From positions 1 to 57,866 of the forward strand of contig JACRBH010000066.1 in the NCBI GenBank assembly GCA_016234535.1: a stretch of 57,866 nucleotides of DNA, read 5' to 3'. The notes under the pieces were generated by a model. The model was not told where the DNA came from. It did not search any database and worked only from the letters and a program-made list of their open reading frames with translations. Source of the stretch: Chloroflexota bacterium (lineage in GTDB: Bacteria > Chloroflexota > Anaerolineae > Anaerolineales > Villigracilaceae). Position numbers and translations under genes: made by a program. Shown piece by piece: positions 28,665 to 37,295 of this stretch. The stretch's first letter is position 1, and every line of letters starts with the position of its first letter.

Positions 28665-28743
28665 GTGCGCGATTATACCTTGCGCCTTCCATCTCTCTAT
28701 GCTAAAATCTCGGGCGCACGGAAAACCCCATAAAGAAGACATC

Positions 28744-28768
28744 GAAAAGTGGGTAACCCCCACTTTTC
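28744..28768 (+). promoter_or_regulatory. Perfect hairpin in the nusA leader
   Basis: GAAAAGTGGG (28744-28753) / CCCACTTTTC (28759-28768) with loop TAACC, 32 nt before the nusA start. No T-run follows, so it is more likely a leader structure or pause/attenuation element than a terminator. Feedback on nusA would be inference. Confidence 0.4.
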
Positions 28769-28800
28769 TGCTTGTATACAGGAGCGATGGAGTAAGTAGT

Positions 28801-30678
28801 ATGTCTAAAAACGAGTTTGCATTAGCTTTCAATGAAGTGCTCGAAGAAAAACAACTTGCCAAGGATATAGTTGTTTCTGCAATTGAATCGGCGATGGTAT
28901 CAGCCTATCGCCGGGCTGTCAGCGCGTCTACAGCGCAGCATGTGGAAGCTAAACTTGATCCTGACACTGGTCATGTCACTGTATATGCCGAAAAGGAAGT
29001 TGTGGAAGGCAACATCGTTGATGAGCGCACAGAAGTTTTATTGGAAGTGGCGCGCAAGGTCAACCCCGAAGCCCAGCTTGGCGACATGGTGATTGTTGAA
29101 ACCACGCCCGCTGACTTTGGCCGCGTAGCCGCACAGACTGCGCGTCAGGTGATTCAACAACGAATCCGCGAGGCGGAGCGTTCGAATCAAATGCAGTACT
29201 TCGAGCGCCAGGTTGGTGAGATCGTTTCAGGTCTTGTGCAAGCCTCCAATGCTCAGAGCGTAACAGTCGGTCTTGATATGAAGGCCGAAGGCGTTATGCC
29301 GAATAACCAGAAGATCCCCGGCGAAAGACTTAAATTACATGACCGCATCCGCGCGGTTGTGATGGAAGTAAAAGATGGAACGCGCGGCCCGCAGATCGTG
29401 CTCTCTCGCGCGCATCGCAACTTCCTGCGCCGTTTGCTTGAAAATGAAGTCCCTGAAATTTATCATGGCATTGTCGAAATCCGCGCCATTGCGCGTGAGC
29501 CAGGTGCCCGCGCCAAAGTTGCTGTATCAGCGACGCAGCCCGGTATCGATCCGGTCGGCGCATGTGTGGGTATCAAGGGCGTGCGCATTCAAGCCATCGT
29601 GAAAGAATTGCACGATGAAAAAATTGACATTATCCAGTGGGATCAGGATCCCATAGTTTATATTTCCAAAGCCATTAGCCCGGCGCGCGTCAACGGCGTG
29701 TACCTCGTTGATAATGAAGGCGCCCGCACTGCGACAGTGGTGGTGGGTGAGGATCAGTTAAGCCTCGCCATTGGCCGCGATGGACAGAATGCGCGTCTCG
29801 CCGCGAAGTTGACCGGCTGGCGTATTGACATCAAGTCATTGAGTGAAGCATCCGGCGATTCACTGAAGAAATTACATAGCAACGCCGAACTCGCCGCGAT
29901 GTTACCTGCGGCTGTGGAAGCCATTCCGCAGATCGAGGAAATCCTCGCGAAGAAAGCCGAGAATCGCCCGATCATGCCGGAAGAATATACGGCGCTCGGT
30001 CAATTTGTAGACCGCGTGGAACGCCGCACGATCCAGATCAAGGAAGAAGCTGCCCGTGTGGAGGAGGAACGCACCACCGCTGCGCGCGCGGATATCCCCA
30101 CCCCGGCGTTTACCATGCCGCTCGATCAGGCTGGCATCAAGGAACATATCTTCAACATTCTTACCGAAGCTAATTTTGAGACTGTCGGTCAGTTGATGTT
30201 CGCTTTGAAGACCGATGCCAATAAAGTTCTTGGCTTGCCCGGAATTGGGTCGAAGGCCATTCAAAATATCGAAGAAGCGATTGCTGCGATCAAGTTCCCT
30301 GAACCTGAGCCTGAATCCGTGAAAGCGGAAGAACCTGTCGTTGCCGAGGCTGTTGCAGTTGTTGCTGCTGAACCTGTCACAGTGGAAGAAATGCCGGTTG
30401 AGAAGAAGCAGGCCGAAGGCAAGAAGGATGCGAAGCGTGTCGTCGAAGAAGAGGATGAAAACGCAAAGGACGGCGTCTCGCTCGATGAGTTGTTCAAGAT
30501 GAAGCCTGAAATCTTCCAGACAACCGGCGTTGTGGATGACGATGCCGATAAAAAGAAGACCGGTAAGAAAGGCAAGAAGAAGGGCGTCGAATTGGAGTTC
30601 GATGAAGGCCTTGGCGCAGTGGTCGGCCGCAAGAAGCACAAGCGCGGCGGCGATGATACTGGAAGTGATTGGGAATAA
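28801..30678 (+). CDS. nusA: Transcription termination/antitermination factor NusA
   Basis: A 625-residue NusA, longer than the usual 350-500. The N-terminal RNA-polymerase-binding domain ([16 protein letters not shown], about 1-125), an S1 domain (about 135-200) and two KH domains ([35 protein letters not shown]) are clear. Residues about 450-515 hold an extra helix-hairpin-helix-like domain ([18 protein letters not shown]), and the last ~110 residues are a charged Glu/Val then Lys-rich tail with [14 protein letters not shown] 28801 is chosen because the domain begins there and GGAG precedes it; an upstream GTG reading is rejected. First gene of the operon; rimP, often before nusA, is absent. 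Confidence 0.95.
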   Translation: MSKNEFALAFNEVLEEKQLAKDIVVSAIESAMVSAYRRAVSASTAQHVEAKLDPDTGHVTVYAEKEVVEGNIVDERTEVLLEVARKVNPEAQLGDMVIVETTPADFGRVAAQTARQVIQQRIREAERSNQMQYFERQVGEIVSGLVQASNAQSVTVGLDMKAEGVMPNNQKIPGERLKLHDRIRAVVMEVKDGTRGPQIVLSRAHRNFLRRLLENEVPEIYHGIVEIRAIAREPGARAKVAVSATQPGIDPVGACVGIKGVRIQAIVKELHDEKIDIIQWDQDPIVYISKAISPARVNGVYLVDNEGARTATVVVGEDQLSLAIGRDGQNARLAAKLTGWRIDIKSLSEASGDSLKKLHSNAELAAMLPAAVEAIPQIEEILAKKAENRPIMPEEYTALGQFVDRVERRTIQIKEEAARVEEERTTAARADIPTPAFTMPLDQAGIKEHIFNILTEANFETVGQLMFALKTDANKVLGLPGIGSKAIQNIEEAIAAIKFPEPEPESVKAEEPVVAEAVAVVAAEPVTVEEMPVEKKQAEGKKDAKRVVEEEDENAKDGVSLDELFKMKPEIFQTTGVVDDDADKKKTGKKGKKKGVELEFDEGLGAVVGRKKHKRGGDDTGSDWE

Positions 30679-30696
30679 ACTAGTCCCTTCGGGATT

Positions 30697-31017
30697 ATGA
30701 AGGTGAAGAAGAAACCTGTCCAACGCGTGAAACACATACCCCAACGGACCTGTGTGGGATGCCGCGAAGTTCTGCCAAAAAGGCGAATGCTGCGGATCGT
30801 GCGCACGGCGGAAGGGGTGCGGGTGGACCCGACCGGTAAATTGGCCGGTAGAGGCGCATATTTACATGACCGCCGCGAATGTTGGGTGCGCGGATTGAGG
30901 GGAGCTTTGGCGAATGCGCTCAAAGCGGAGTTGACCGCAGAGGACCGCGGTCAATTGGAAAGTTTTATGAATACCCTTCCGCATCACCTGCCTGACGATG
31001 CGGAGACCGATAAGTAA
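30697..31017 (+). CDS. ylxR: YlxR-family RNA-binding protein
   Basis: A 106-residue member of the YlxR (DUF448) family with the hallmark RTCVGCREVLPKRRMLRIVR and GRGAYLHDRRECW. In other bacteria the protein (also called RnpM) binds RNA and modulates RNase P. The position between nusA and infB is the conserved one. The C-terminal ~25 residues are acidic and variable. It begins 18 nt after the nusA stop. Confidence 0.93.
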   Translation: MKVKKKPVQRVKHIPQRTCVGCREVLPKRRMLRIVRTAEGVRVDPTGKLAGRGAYLHDRRECWVRGLRGALANALKAELTAEDRGQLESFMNTLPHHLPDDAETDK

Positions 31018-31118
31018 AGCCATGTGAACGATTAGCCGCTTGCTCACTGGTCACTTATTGGGAATGGAATTCCGCGAATATCGAAAGCTGATATTCGCAT
31101 ACTAGAAGGAGGTGGCCT

Positions 31119-32888
31119 ATGAGCAGTAACGGTAACAAGCTTGAATTGCCCGCCAGCATTGTGATTCGCGACCTGGCGCTGAAGATCGAAAAAAGCCCGA
31201 TTGACCTGATTAAAAAATTGATGTCAAATGGTGTGATGGCAACCATCAATCAAACTGTGGATTTTGACACAGCTGCGATTGTGGTTGGCGAGTATGGCTT
31301 CGAAGCCATTCTTGAAGCTGTCGAGGAAACATCCAAAGAAGAGGCCGGGGAAGTGCCGCTTTGGCGTCAGATGATCGCGGGAGAAAATTCCGCGCTCTTA
31401 AAGCCGCGCCCTCCGGTGGTGACCATTCTCGGCCATGTCGATCACGGCAAGACCAGTTTACTGGATGCCATTCGTCAAACGGAAGTTGCCGCGGGAGAAG
31501 CCGGCGGCATTACACAGCACATTGGCGCCTATCAAGTTGAAAAGAAGGGACGCCTGATCACCTTCCTCGATACCCCAGGTCATGCCGCATTTACACAAAT
31601 GCGCGCACGCGGCGCACAAGGCGCGGATATTGTCGTGCTCGTGGTCGCCGCCGATGACGGAGTGATGCCTCAAACTCGTGAAGCCATTGCACATGCAAAA
31701 GCGGCGCGCGTTCCGTTGATGGTCGCATTGAATAAAGTTGACAAAGCGAATGCCAACCCGGATCGTGTGAAGCAGCAACTCGCGGAACTTGAACTTGTCC
31801 CTGATGATTGGGGCGGCAATACGATGGTTGTCCCTGTTTCAGCTAAACAAAAGCAGGGCATCGATGATCTGCTCGAAGGCATTTTGCTTGTGGCTGACAG
31901 CAATGTGATCAAGGCCAACCCCGGCGGAAAAGTCATTGGTACAGTCATCGAAGCCGAGTTGGATAAATCCAAAGGTGTAATGGCAACCCTGCTCGTTCAG
32001 AATGGGACGCTTGAAGCCGGTGACATCGTTGTGGCCGGGACTGCATACGGAAAATTGCGCGCCATCACCGACTACAAAGGTAAACCGATCAAGAAAGCCG
32101 GTCCTTCCACGCCGGTAGCTGTTATGGGACTAAGCGGCATGCCCTCCGCTGGAGATATCTTCCAGGTCGTTGCCTCCGAGAAGGAAGCGCGCAACATTGT
32201 CGGTGAGCGCACCGAAGCCGCGAAGACTCTTTCACAGACCAGGAAAAAGGTTTCGCTCGAAGACCTGTTCGCCAATGTGCAGGCTGGCGAAGCCAGGGGA
32301 CTTAACCTCATCATCAAAGCTGATGTGCAGGGCTCGCTTGACCCAATCGTCAATGAATTGAACAAGCTCGGCGAAGGTGAGATCGGATTACACATCCTTC
32401 ACGCTGAAACCGGCAACATCGGCAACAATGACGTTATGCTCGCGGCCGCCTCGAAAGCCATTATCATCGGCTTCAATGTTCAAGCAGACGTTGACGGTCG
32501 CCGCCTCGCTGAAAAAGAAGGCGTGGATATTCGTCTGTACGAAATCATCTATCGCATGACCGAAGACATCGAGAAAGCTCTCAATGGTATGCTCGAACCC
32601 AAGCTTGTGGAAAAAGTTCTCGGGCGCGCACAGGTGCTGCAAGTATTTGCCGCTTCCAAGTTTGGGCGCGTTGCAGGCTGCAAGGTGACCGATGGAGAAC
32701 TCAGACGCGGCGCAAAGGTTCGTTTGTATCGCGGCGCGGATATGATCTATGAAGGCGACCTCTCTTCCCTGCGCCATGAAAAGGATGATGTAAAAGAGAT
32801 CCGTCAGGGCTTCGAGTGCGGCGTCGGCTTTAAGAGTTTCAATGATATTCAATCCGGCGACCAATTGGTTTGTTATGTGGTTGAATAG
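31119..32888 (+). CDS. infB: Translation initiation factor IF-2 (short form)
   Basis: A 589-residue IF-2. It has the IF2_N module (LPASIVIRDLALKIEKSP), the GTPase motifs G1 GHVDHGKTSLLDAIR, G3 DTPGHAAF and G4 NKVDKAN, and the C-terminal domains ending FECGVGFKSFNDIQSGD. The long N-terminal extension of many IF-2 proteins is missing, so this is a minimal version. IF-2 places initiator tRNA on the 30S subunit. An excellent ribosome site AGAAGGAGGTGG precedes the ATG. Confidence 0.97.
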   Translation: MSSNGNKLELPASIVIRDLALKIEKSPIDLIKKLMSNGVMATINQTVDFDTAAIVVGEYGFEAILEAVEETSKEEAGEVPLWRQMIAGENSALLKPRPPVVTILGHVDHGKTSLLDAIRQTEVAAGEAGGITQHIGAYQVEKKGRLITFLDTPGHAAFTQMRARGAQGADIVVLVVAADDGVMPQTREAIAHAKAARVPLMVALNKVDKANANPDRVKQQLAELELVPDDWGGNTMVVPVSAKQKQGIDDLLEGILLVADSNVIKANPGGKVIGTVIEAELDKSKGVMATLLVQNGTLEAGDIVVAGTAYGKLRAITDYKGKPIKKAGPSTPVAVMGLSGMPSAGDIFQVVASEKEARNIVGERTEAAKTLSQTRKKVSLEDLFANVQAGEARGLNLIIKADVQGSLDPIVNELNKLGEGEIGLHILHAETGNIGNNDVMLAAASKAIIIGFNVQADVDGRRLAEKEGVDIRLYEIIYRMTEDIEKALNGMLEPKLVEKVLGRAQVLQVFAASKFGRVAGCKVTDGELRRGAKVRLYRGADMIYEGDLSSLRHEKDDVKEIRQGFECGVGFKSFNDIQSGDQLVCYVVE

Positions 32889-32947
32889 CCGAGTAGTCAG
32901 GTAGTCGAATGGTCGAGTAGTTTGGTGCATGGATTGCGCCAGTCGAC

Positions 32948-32979
32948 AATCGTAAATCAAAAATCGTAAATCGTAAATA
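32948..32979. repeat. Tandem AAATCGTAAATC repeat, copy 2
   Basis: Three imperfect units of AATCGTAAATC directly precede the rbfA start codon and occupy the place where a ribosome site would be expected. The preceding 32888-32930 stretch is a similar short tandem (GTAGTCAGGTAGTCGAATGG). Confidence 0.65.
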
Positions 32980-32984
32980 AAATT

Positions 32985-33335
32985 ATGCCATCAGGAATTC
33001 GTTTACAACGCATCCAGGACCGTGTTCGTCAGGAACTTTCGGAACTGCTCATCCGCGAGATCAATGATCCGCGCTTGAAGAATATCTTTATCACCGACGT
33101 GAAAATAGACAAGGAACTCGCTTTTGCAAATGTCTTCGTCTCGGCCATAGAAGGCGCTTCTCGTTCCGCTGAAATTCTTGCGGGGCTTGAATCTGCTTCC
33201 GGTTTCTTCAGGCGGTCTCTCGCTTCCCGTGTGGAATTACGGGCCTTCCCCAAATTGAAATTTCATTGGGACCCCACGCCGGAGAATGCCGACCACATCG
33301 AAAAAGTTCTGGCTGGGTTAAGAGAAAAGAAATAA
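32985..33335 (+). CDS. rbfA: Ribosome-binding factor A
   Basis: A 116-residue RbfA with the KH-like fold signature: RLQRIQDRVRQELSELLIRE, INDPRLKNIFITDVKID and a C-terminal VELRAFPKLKFHWDPTPENA. It matures the 30S subunit (16S rRNA 5' end). Gene order infB-rbfA is conserved. No Shine-Dalgarno sequence is seen because an AAATCGTAAATC repeat lies right before the ATG. Confidence 0.94.
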   Translation: MPSGIRLQRIQDRVRQELSELLIREINDPRLKNIFITDVKIDKELAFANVFVSAIEGASRSAEILAGLESASGFFRRSLASRVELRAFPKLKFHWDPTPENADHIEKVLAGLREKK

Positions 33336-33341
33336 ATTGTA

Positions 33342-33396
33342 ATGTCGTTGCGAGGGCGGCGTTTGTCCGCCCAAGGCAATCTCCACGCAATGACAT
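33342..33396. repeat. Dispersed palindromic repeat, family A copy 4 (short)
   Basis: ATGTCGTTGCGAGGGCGG ... GCAATCTCCACGCAATGACAT; about 55 bp, so the central part is missing compared with the other copies. Confidence 0.75.
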
Positions 33397-33416
33397 ATTT
33401 TGGAGGTTATGAATAA

Positions 33417-34376
33417 GTGGATAATCAACTTATAGGGGAGATAAGAGATAGATTGGATGCGGCGAAGAATATCGTCATTGCTTCGCATGTTCGACCAGAC
33501 GGGGATGCGATTGGAGCTTTGCTTGGGCTTGGTTTGGCGTTGCGCGATGCGGGTAAATCCGTGCAAATGATCCTTGCGGATGGCGTGCCTTCTTCATTTA
33601 AGTATCTCGAAGGAAGCGAGCTTATCAAAAAGGAAGCAGTGGGAGAGCATGATACTTTTATCACTGTGGATTGCGCCGATTTCAAACGCACCGGGAAAAT
33701 CTTTGAGAATTTCGGCCAGCCCGATATTAATATAGACCATCATAAAACAAACGAAAAATTTGGAAAACTTAACCTCATCGAGGCGGAAGAAGTCGCCACA
33801 TCTGCGATCCTCACCGCTCATCTGCCTGCCTGGGGTTTAAAGATCACAAAGCCGATCGCTGCTGCATTGCTGACTGGGATCATTACCGATACGCTTGGCT
33901 TTCGAACATCCAATACCACACCGGAATCACTCCGTCAGGCCGCGACGTTGATGGAAACAGGCGTGGATATGCCCGAGATCTATATGCGTTCTTTGGTGCG
34001 AAAAACATATCCTGCCGCGCGTTATTGGGGCGCAGGTCTCTCCAGTATGCAGAGTAAGAATGGCATTGTATGGAGCACACTGACTCTGGCAGACCGCAAG
34101 GCTGCGGGCTATGGCGGCAACGATGATGCCGATCTCATCAATATGATCTCTGCGATTGACGGGAACAAAGTCGGAATGATATTCGTTGAGCAGAGCAATA
34201 ACCATGTCAAGATTTCCTGGCGCGCGCTGGAGCCCGGCGTGGATGTATCGCAGGTCGCAAAACACTTTCAAGGCGGAGGTCATGCCGCAGCCGCAGGAGC
34301 AGATATCGAGGGCGGCCTGAGCGAAGTCCAGAAGGAAGTCCTAAATAAAACGCGTGAAATGTTAAACCTAAAATAA
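33417..34376 (+). CDS. nrnA: DHH/DHHA1 phosphoesterase, NrnA-like (nanoRNase/pAp phosphatase)
   Basis: A 319-residue DHH-family enzyme. Metal-binding motifs: IASHVRPDGDAIGALLGL, VDCAD, INIDHHKTNEKFG; the DHHA1 end has FQGGGHAAAAGADIEGG. NrnA-type proteins degrade short RNA oligonucleotides and dephosphorylate pAp, and the position between rbfA and truB is conserved. The start is a GTG at 33417, 10 nt after GGAGG; the ATG at 33409 is in a frame that stops after eight codons. Confidence 0.9.
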   Translation: MDNQLIGEIRDRLDAAKNIVIASHVRPDGDAIGALLGLGLALRDAGKSVQMILADGVPSSFKYLEGSELIKKEAVGEHDTFITVDCADFKRTGKIFENFGQPDINIDHHKTNEKFGKLNLIEAEEVATSAILTAHLPAWGLKITKPIAAALLTGIITDTLGFRTSNTTPESLRQAATLMETGVDMPEIYMRSLVRKTYPAARYWGAGLSSMQSKNGIVWSTLTLADRKAAGYGGNDDADLINMISAIDGNKVGMIFVEQSNNHVKISWRALEPGVDVSQVAKHFQGGGHAAAAGADIEGGLSEVQKEVLNKTREMLNLK

Positions 34377-34466
34377 TAGTTGGTTAATAAATCCCATAAT
34401 CCTATTGCAAATTCACCCATTTATGTCATAATTGATGTGTGGATAAAAATTTAAGGAGGAATCAAG

Positions 34467-35387
34467 ATGAACAGTCAGGACATTAAGAACGCCATCTCCG
34501 GCGCCCTCGTTGTGGATAAGCCTGTAGGCATGACGTCACATGACGTGGTGCAGGCCATCCGAAATGGAACGAACTTGCGCCGCGCGGGACATACCGGCAC
34601 ACTGGATCCGCGCGCCTCTGGCGTGCTCGTCATCCTTGTCGGCCCCGCTGTGCGTTTAAGCGAATACGTTTCTGCTTCCGATAAACGTTATCAAGCCATT
34701 ATCCGTCTGGGTGGTTCAACGGATACATTCGATGGGGAAGGAATGGTAACGCCAACAAAAGACCCCGTGAATGTGACCGAGGCGCAATTCGAAGCCGCAC
34801 TCCAGACATTTGTCGGCGAGATCGAACAAACTCCGCCGCCATATTCCGCCGTAAAAGTTCAGGGACGCAAAGCCTACGAAATGGCGCGCAACGGCGAAGA
34901 AGTGGACCTTGCCCCGCGCAAGATTACCGTGCATCACCTCGAAGTTCTTGAATGGACTCCGCCCGAAGTAGTCATTGATGTGCATTGTTCCTCCGGCACG
35001 TATGTCCGTTCGCTCGCAAATGATCTCGGTGTAAAGCTCGGTTGCGGCGCGTATCTGGTGGGGCTGCGCCGTACAAAGAGCGGAAGATTTTCATTGCGCG
35101 ATTCAGTACCCCTGCGAAAATTGCAGGAAGCCTTCACCGCAGGCAACTGGTACCAGTATCTTATCCCTGCCGCCGAAGCGCTTGGCGACTGGCCTGCTGT
35201 TGAACTCAGCCCCGATGAAGTGGAAGGCGTTCGTCATGGTCATCGTGTCAAAGTTGCTGGCGAGCCGAATGAAACCAAGGTCCGCGGCGTCAGCACACAG
35301 GGCGAATTGGTTGCGCTCATGGAAATGGTCATCAACGAAGATGGCTCGCGCGAATGGCAGCCGAAGAAAGTTTTCTTTACTGATTAA
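34467..35387 (+). CDS. truB: tRNA pseudouridine(55) synthase
   Basis: A 306-residue TruB. Typical motifs are VDKPVGMTSHDVVQAIR, the catalytic Asp47 in GHTGTLDPRASGVL, YQAIIRLGGSTDTFDGEG and SSGTYVRSLANDLG. It makes pseudouridine 55 in the T loop of tRNAs. An ideal ribosome site TAAGGAGG precedes the ATG. A family A repeat and an intrinsic terminator follow, separating it from ribF. Confidence 0.96.
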   Translation: MNSQDIKNAISGALVVDKPVGMTSHDVVQAIRNGTNLRRAGHTGTLDPRASGVLVILVGPAVRLSEYVSASDKRYQAIIRLGGSTDTFDGEGMVTPTKDPVNVTEAQFEAALQTFVGEIEQTPPPYSAVKVQGRKAYEMARNGEEVDLAPRKITVHHLEVLEWTPPEVVIDVHCSSGTYVRSLANDLGVKLGCGAYLVGLRRTKSGRFSLRDSVPLRKLQEAFTAGNWYQYLIPAAEALGDWPAVELSPDEVEGVRHGHRVKVAGEPNETKVRGVSTQGELVALMEMVINEDGSREWQPKKVFFTD

Positions 35388-35391
35388 ACAT

Positions 35392-35472
35392 ATCGTCATT
35401 GCGACGAAGCAATCCCCAACATTAAGTTGGAGATTGCTTCGGGCGAAAGAACATCGCCCTCGCAATGACGAT
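35392..35472. repeat. Dispersed palindromic repeat, family A copy 5
   Basis: ATCGTCATTGCGACGAAGC at the left and CCTCGCAATGACGAT at the right; inner GAAGCAATCCCC and GGAGATTGCTTC. It begins 5 nt after the truB stop codon. Confidence 0.85.
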
Positions 35473-35502
35473 AAAAAGCCGCCCGAGATGGCGGCTTTTT
35501 TT
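35473..35502 (+). terminator. Intrinsic terminator between truB and ribF
   Basis: AAAAAGCCGCC (35473-35483) / GGCGGCTTTTT (35490-35500), loop CGAGAT, T7. Its T-run ends 6 nt before the ribF ATG. Confidence 0.85.
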
Positions 35503-35508
35503 CATCCC

Positions 35509-36429
35509 ATGCAGCATTATCACTCCCTTGAAGAATTTTCCACAGACAATGCCTGGCTTACCGTCGGTGTCTTTGATGGCGTGCATCGCGGGCATCGCGA
35601 GATCATCCGCAAACTTGTCACAGATGCGCACGCCAATCATGCGCCCGCTGTCCTATTAACCTTTGACCCTCACCCTGCGAGCGTATTAACCGGGCGGGAC
35701 ATTAAATGCCTGACCACACCAGCTGAACGGGCGGATTTGATGGAGTCTTTGGGTGTGGACATCGTCATCACGCAGCGCTTCACCCCTGACCTGTCAACTG
35801 TTCCTGCTCACGAATATATGTCGCGTCTGAAAGAGACTCTCGGTCTCAGTCACCTGCTCATCGGCTATGACTTTGCCCTCGGCAGGGGACGTGAAGGCAA
35901 CGCAAACCGCCTGACCGAAATCGGCAGGGAATTGAATTACACCGTTGAAGTCATCAAAGCCCTCAGCGACGAAAGCGGCGTGATCTCATCCACCGAGATT
36001 CGCAAACTCGTTTCCACCGGCAATGTGACCGAAGCCGCGAAACTGCTTGGCTATCACTACTCAATGAGCGGCGAAGTCATCCACGGCGCAGAACGCGGAC
36101 GCAAGATCGGCTTCCCCACCGCCAATGTGGATTATCCAAAACAAAAAGTGATTCCATTGAACGGCATCTACGCCTGCTGGGCATGGCTTGGCAAAGAAAG
36201 ATTCATGGCGGCCACCAATATCGGCCTTAATCCCACCTTCACTCCTGAAAGACAAACTCCCAGCCTCGAAGCCTATCTCCTCGACTTTGACCGCGACATT
36301 TACGGACAAAACTTGAAACTGGAATTCGTCTCAAGAATCCGCGATGAATTGAAGTTTGATTCAGTGGATGCGTTGATTTGGAAAATACAAGATGATGTAA
36401 ACAAGACACGTGATATGCTCAGTAACTGA
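35509..36429 (+). CDS. ribF: Bifunctional riboflavin kinase / FAD synthetase
   Basis: A 306-residue RibF. The N-terminal FAD synthetase (nucleotidyltransferase) part has LTVGVFDGVHRGHREII and LLIGYDFALGRGREGN; the C-terminal riboflavin kinase part has HGAERGRKIGFPTANVDYP and NGIYACWAW. It converts riboflavin to FMN and FAD. The frame is open upstream through the repeat and terminator, but homology begins at the ATG 35509 (MQHYHSLEEF). No ribosome site is present there: the terminator hairpin lies directly upstream. Its stop codon overlaps a family C repeat. Confidence 0.95.
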   Translation: MQHYHSLEEFSTDNAWLTVGVFDGVHRGHREIIRKLVTDAHANHAPAVLLTFDPHPASVLTGRDIKCLTTPAERADLMESLGVDIVITQRFTPDLSTVPAHEYMSRLKETLGLSHLLIGYDFALGRGREGNANRLTEIGRELNYTVEVIKALSDESGVISSTEIRKLVSTGNVTEAAKLLGYHYSMSGEVIHGAERGRKIGFPTANVDYPKQKVIPLNGIYACWAWLGKERFMAATNIGLNPTFTPERQTPSLEAYLLDFDRDIYGQNLKLEFVSRIRDELKFDSVDALIWKIQDDVNKTRDMLSN

Positions 36430-36521
36430 CGTTACGCAGTCCAACCTGTAGCGCGACATTTATGTCGCCCATTCTGCGAGACAGCGAAGCGTCTCGCGTT
36501 ACCGCGTAAGGTGAGTCAGTT
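36424..36521. repeat. Structured repeat, family C copy 1
   Basis: A 98-bp element with inverted ends AACTGAC / GTCAGTT and internal hairpins GTTACGC/GCGTAA, GCGACAT-TT-ATGTCGC and GCGAGAC/GTCTCGC. It is about 94% identical to copy 2 (40229-40325). The ribF stop TGA is part of its left end. Confidence 0.8.
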
Positions 36522-36553
36522 AAATTCAAGAGTGCGTCCCACCTAATAGATAA

Positions 36554-36650
36554 TGTCGTTCTGAGCGAAGCGAAGAACCTCTGAGATTATCGTAGAGACC
36601 CTTCGCTCACCTGCACTGCAACAAATGCAGTGCGGCGCAATGTCGCTCAA
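36554..36650. repeat. Palindromic repeat, family B copy 2
   Basis: TGTCGTTCTGAGCGAAGCGA at the left, AGAGACCCTTCGCTC in the middle and CTGCACTGC / GCAGTGCGG further right. It shares the GAGCGAAGCGAAG core and AGAGAC with copy 1. Together with family C it fills the 300 bp between ribF and the Nudix gene, where no other gene is seen. Confidence 0.6.
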
Positions 36651-36729
36651 GGAATCATTCATTGTGCATAAAGTGAACTAGCAAGTAGAATCTGCCAAAC
36701 TCGGATATTCCAATTAATCCAGGTGCAAC

Positions 36730-37200
36730 ATGCCTGAAACTATAGGGAGATTAAACATGCGAAATCGTTCTGGCATTATCCTGATCGAAAACGACAAACT
36801 TGCCCTCATCGAACGGCATCGAAATGGATTACATTACTTCATCTTCCCCGGTGGCGGTATTGACGCGGGTGAAAACCCCGAACAAGCCGCAGTGCGTGAG
36901 GCGGAGGAAGAGCTGGGAATCATTGTTGAAGTAAAACAAAAAATAGCCGAGGTGTTTTTCAATGAAAGCACCCAGCATTATTTTTTAGTCAACAAGATAG
37001 GCGGGGAATTTGGCACTGGCACAGGCGAGGAATACGGCGAATACAACCCCAGGTACGGCACATACCTTCCGCTTTGGATGCCCTTGGATGATGTAATGAA
37101 CAACAACATCCTGCCGCATGAACTGGCAGAGTTGGCTGTCCGCTGCGCTCATGAAGGCTGGCCGCAAATACCAGCACAAATATTTTTGGAAAAGAAATAA
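36730..37200 (+). CDS. Nudix hydrolase
   Basis: A 156-residue Nudix protein with an intact Nudix box (GGGIDAGENPEQAAVREAEE then ELGI). Such enzymes cleave nucleoside diphosphate derivatives; the substrate is not evident. Two starts are possible: ATG 36730 (weak AGGTG) and ATG 36757, nine codons later, which has a better site (AGGGAG, 7 nt) and begins right at the domain (MRNRSGIILIEND). The gene stands alone between repeats and a bidirectional terminator. Confidence 0.88.
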   Translation: MPETIGRLNMRNRSGIILIENDKLALIERHRNGLHYFIFPGGGIDAGENPEQAAVREAEEELGIIVEVKQKIAEVFFNESTQHYFLVNKIGGEFGTGTGEEYGEYNPRYGTYLPLWMPLDDVMNNNILPHELAELAVRCAHEGWPQIPAQIFLEKK

Positions 37201-37208
37201 GCCGCAAA

Positions 37209-37242
37209 AAAAAGACCGCCAATTCGTTGACGGTCTTTTTCG
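37209..37242. terminator. Bidirectional terminator between the Nudix and trpB2 genes
   Basis: AAAAAGACCG (37209-37218) / CGGTCTTTTT (37231-37240) with A-run on the left and T-run on the right. Confidence 0.85.
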
Positions 37243-37295
37243 TTGACTTTGGAGTCCATCAGCTGACCTGCCCTATGGGTGCTGATGAAGATAAA

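Noticed and set aside
28663..28800. 46-residue extension of NusA from an upstream GTG
   Set aside because: The NusA domain begins at ATG 28801 and the extension covers the promoter and leader hairpin.
28665..28862. Extension of the methyltransferase
   Set aside because: It runs antisense through the nusA start region; the domain begins after ATG 28664.
29902..30744. 280-residue ORF antisense to nusA
   Set aside because: Overlaps the charged tail of nusA; its Phe/Leu/His-rich sequence is the reverse reading of Lys/Glu codons.
35182..35508. N-terminal extension of ribF
   Set aside because: This part translates the end of truB, a family A repeat and a terminator; RibF homology starts at the ATG 35509.
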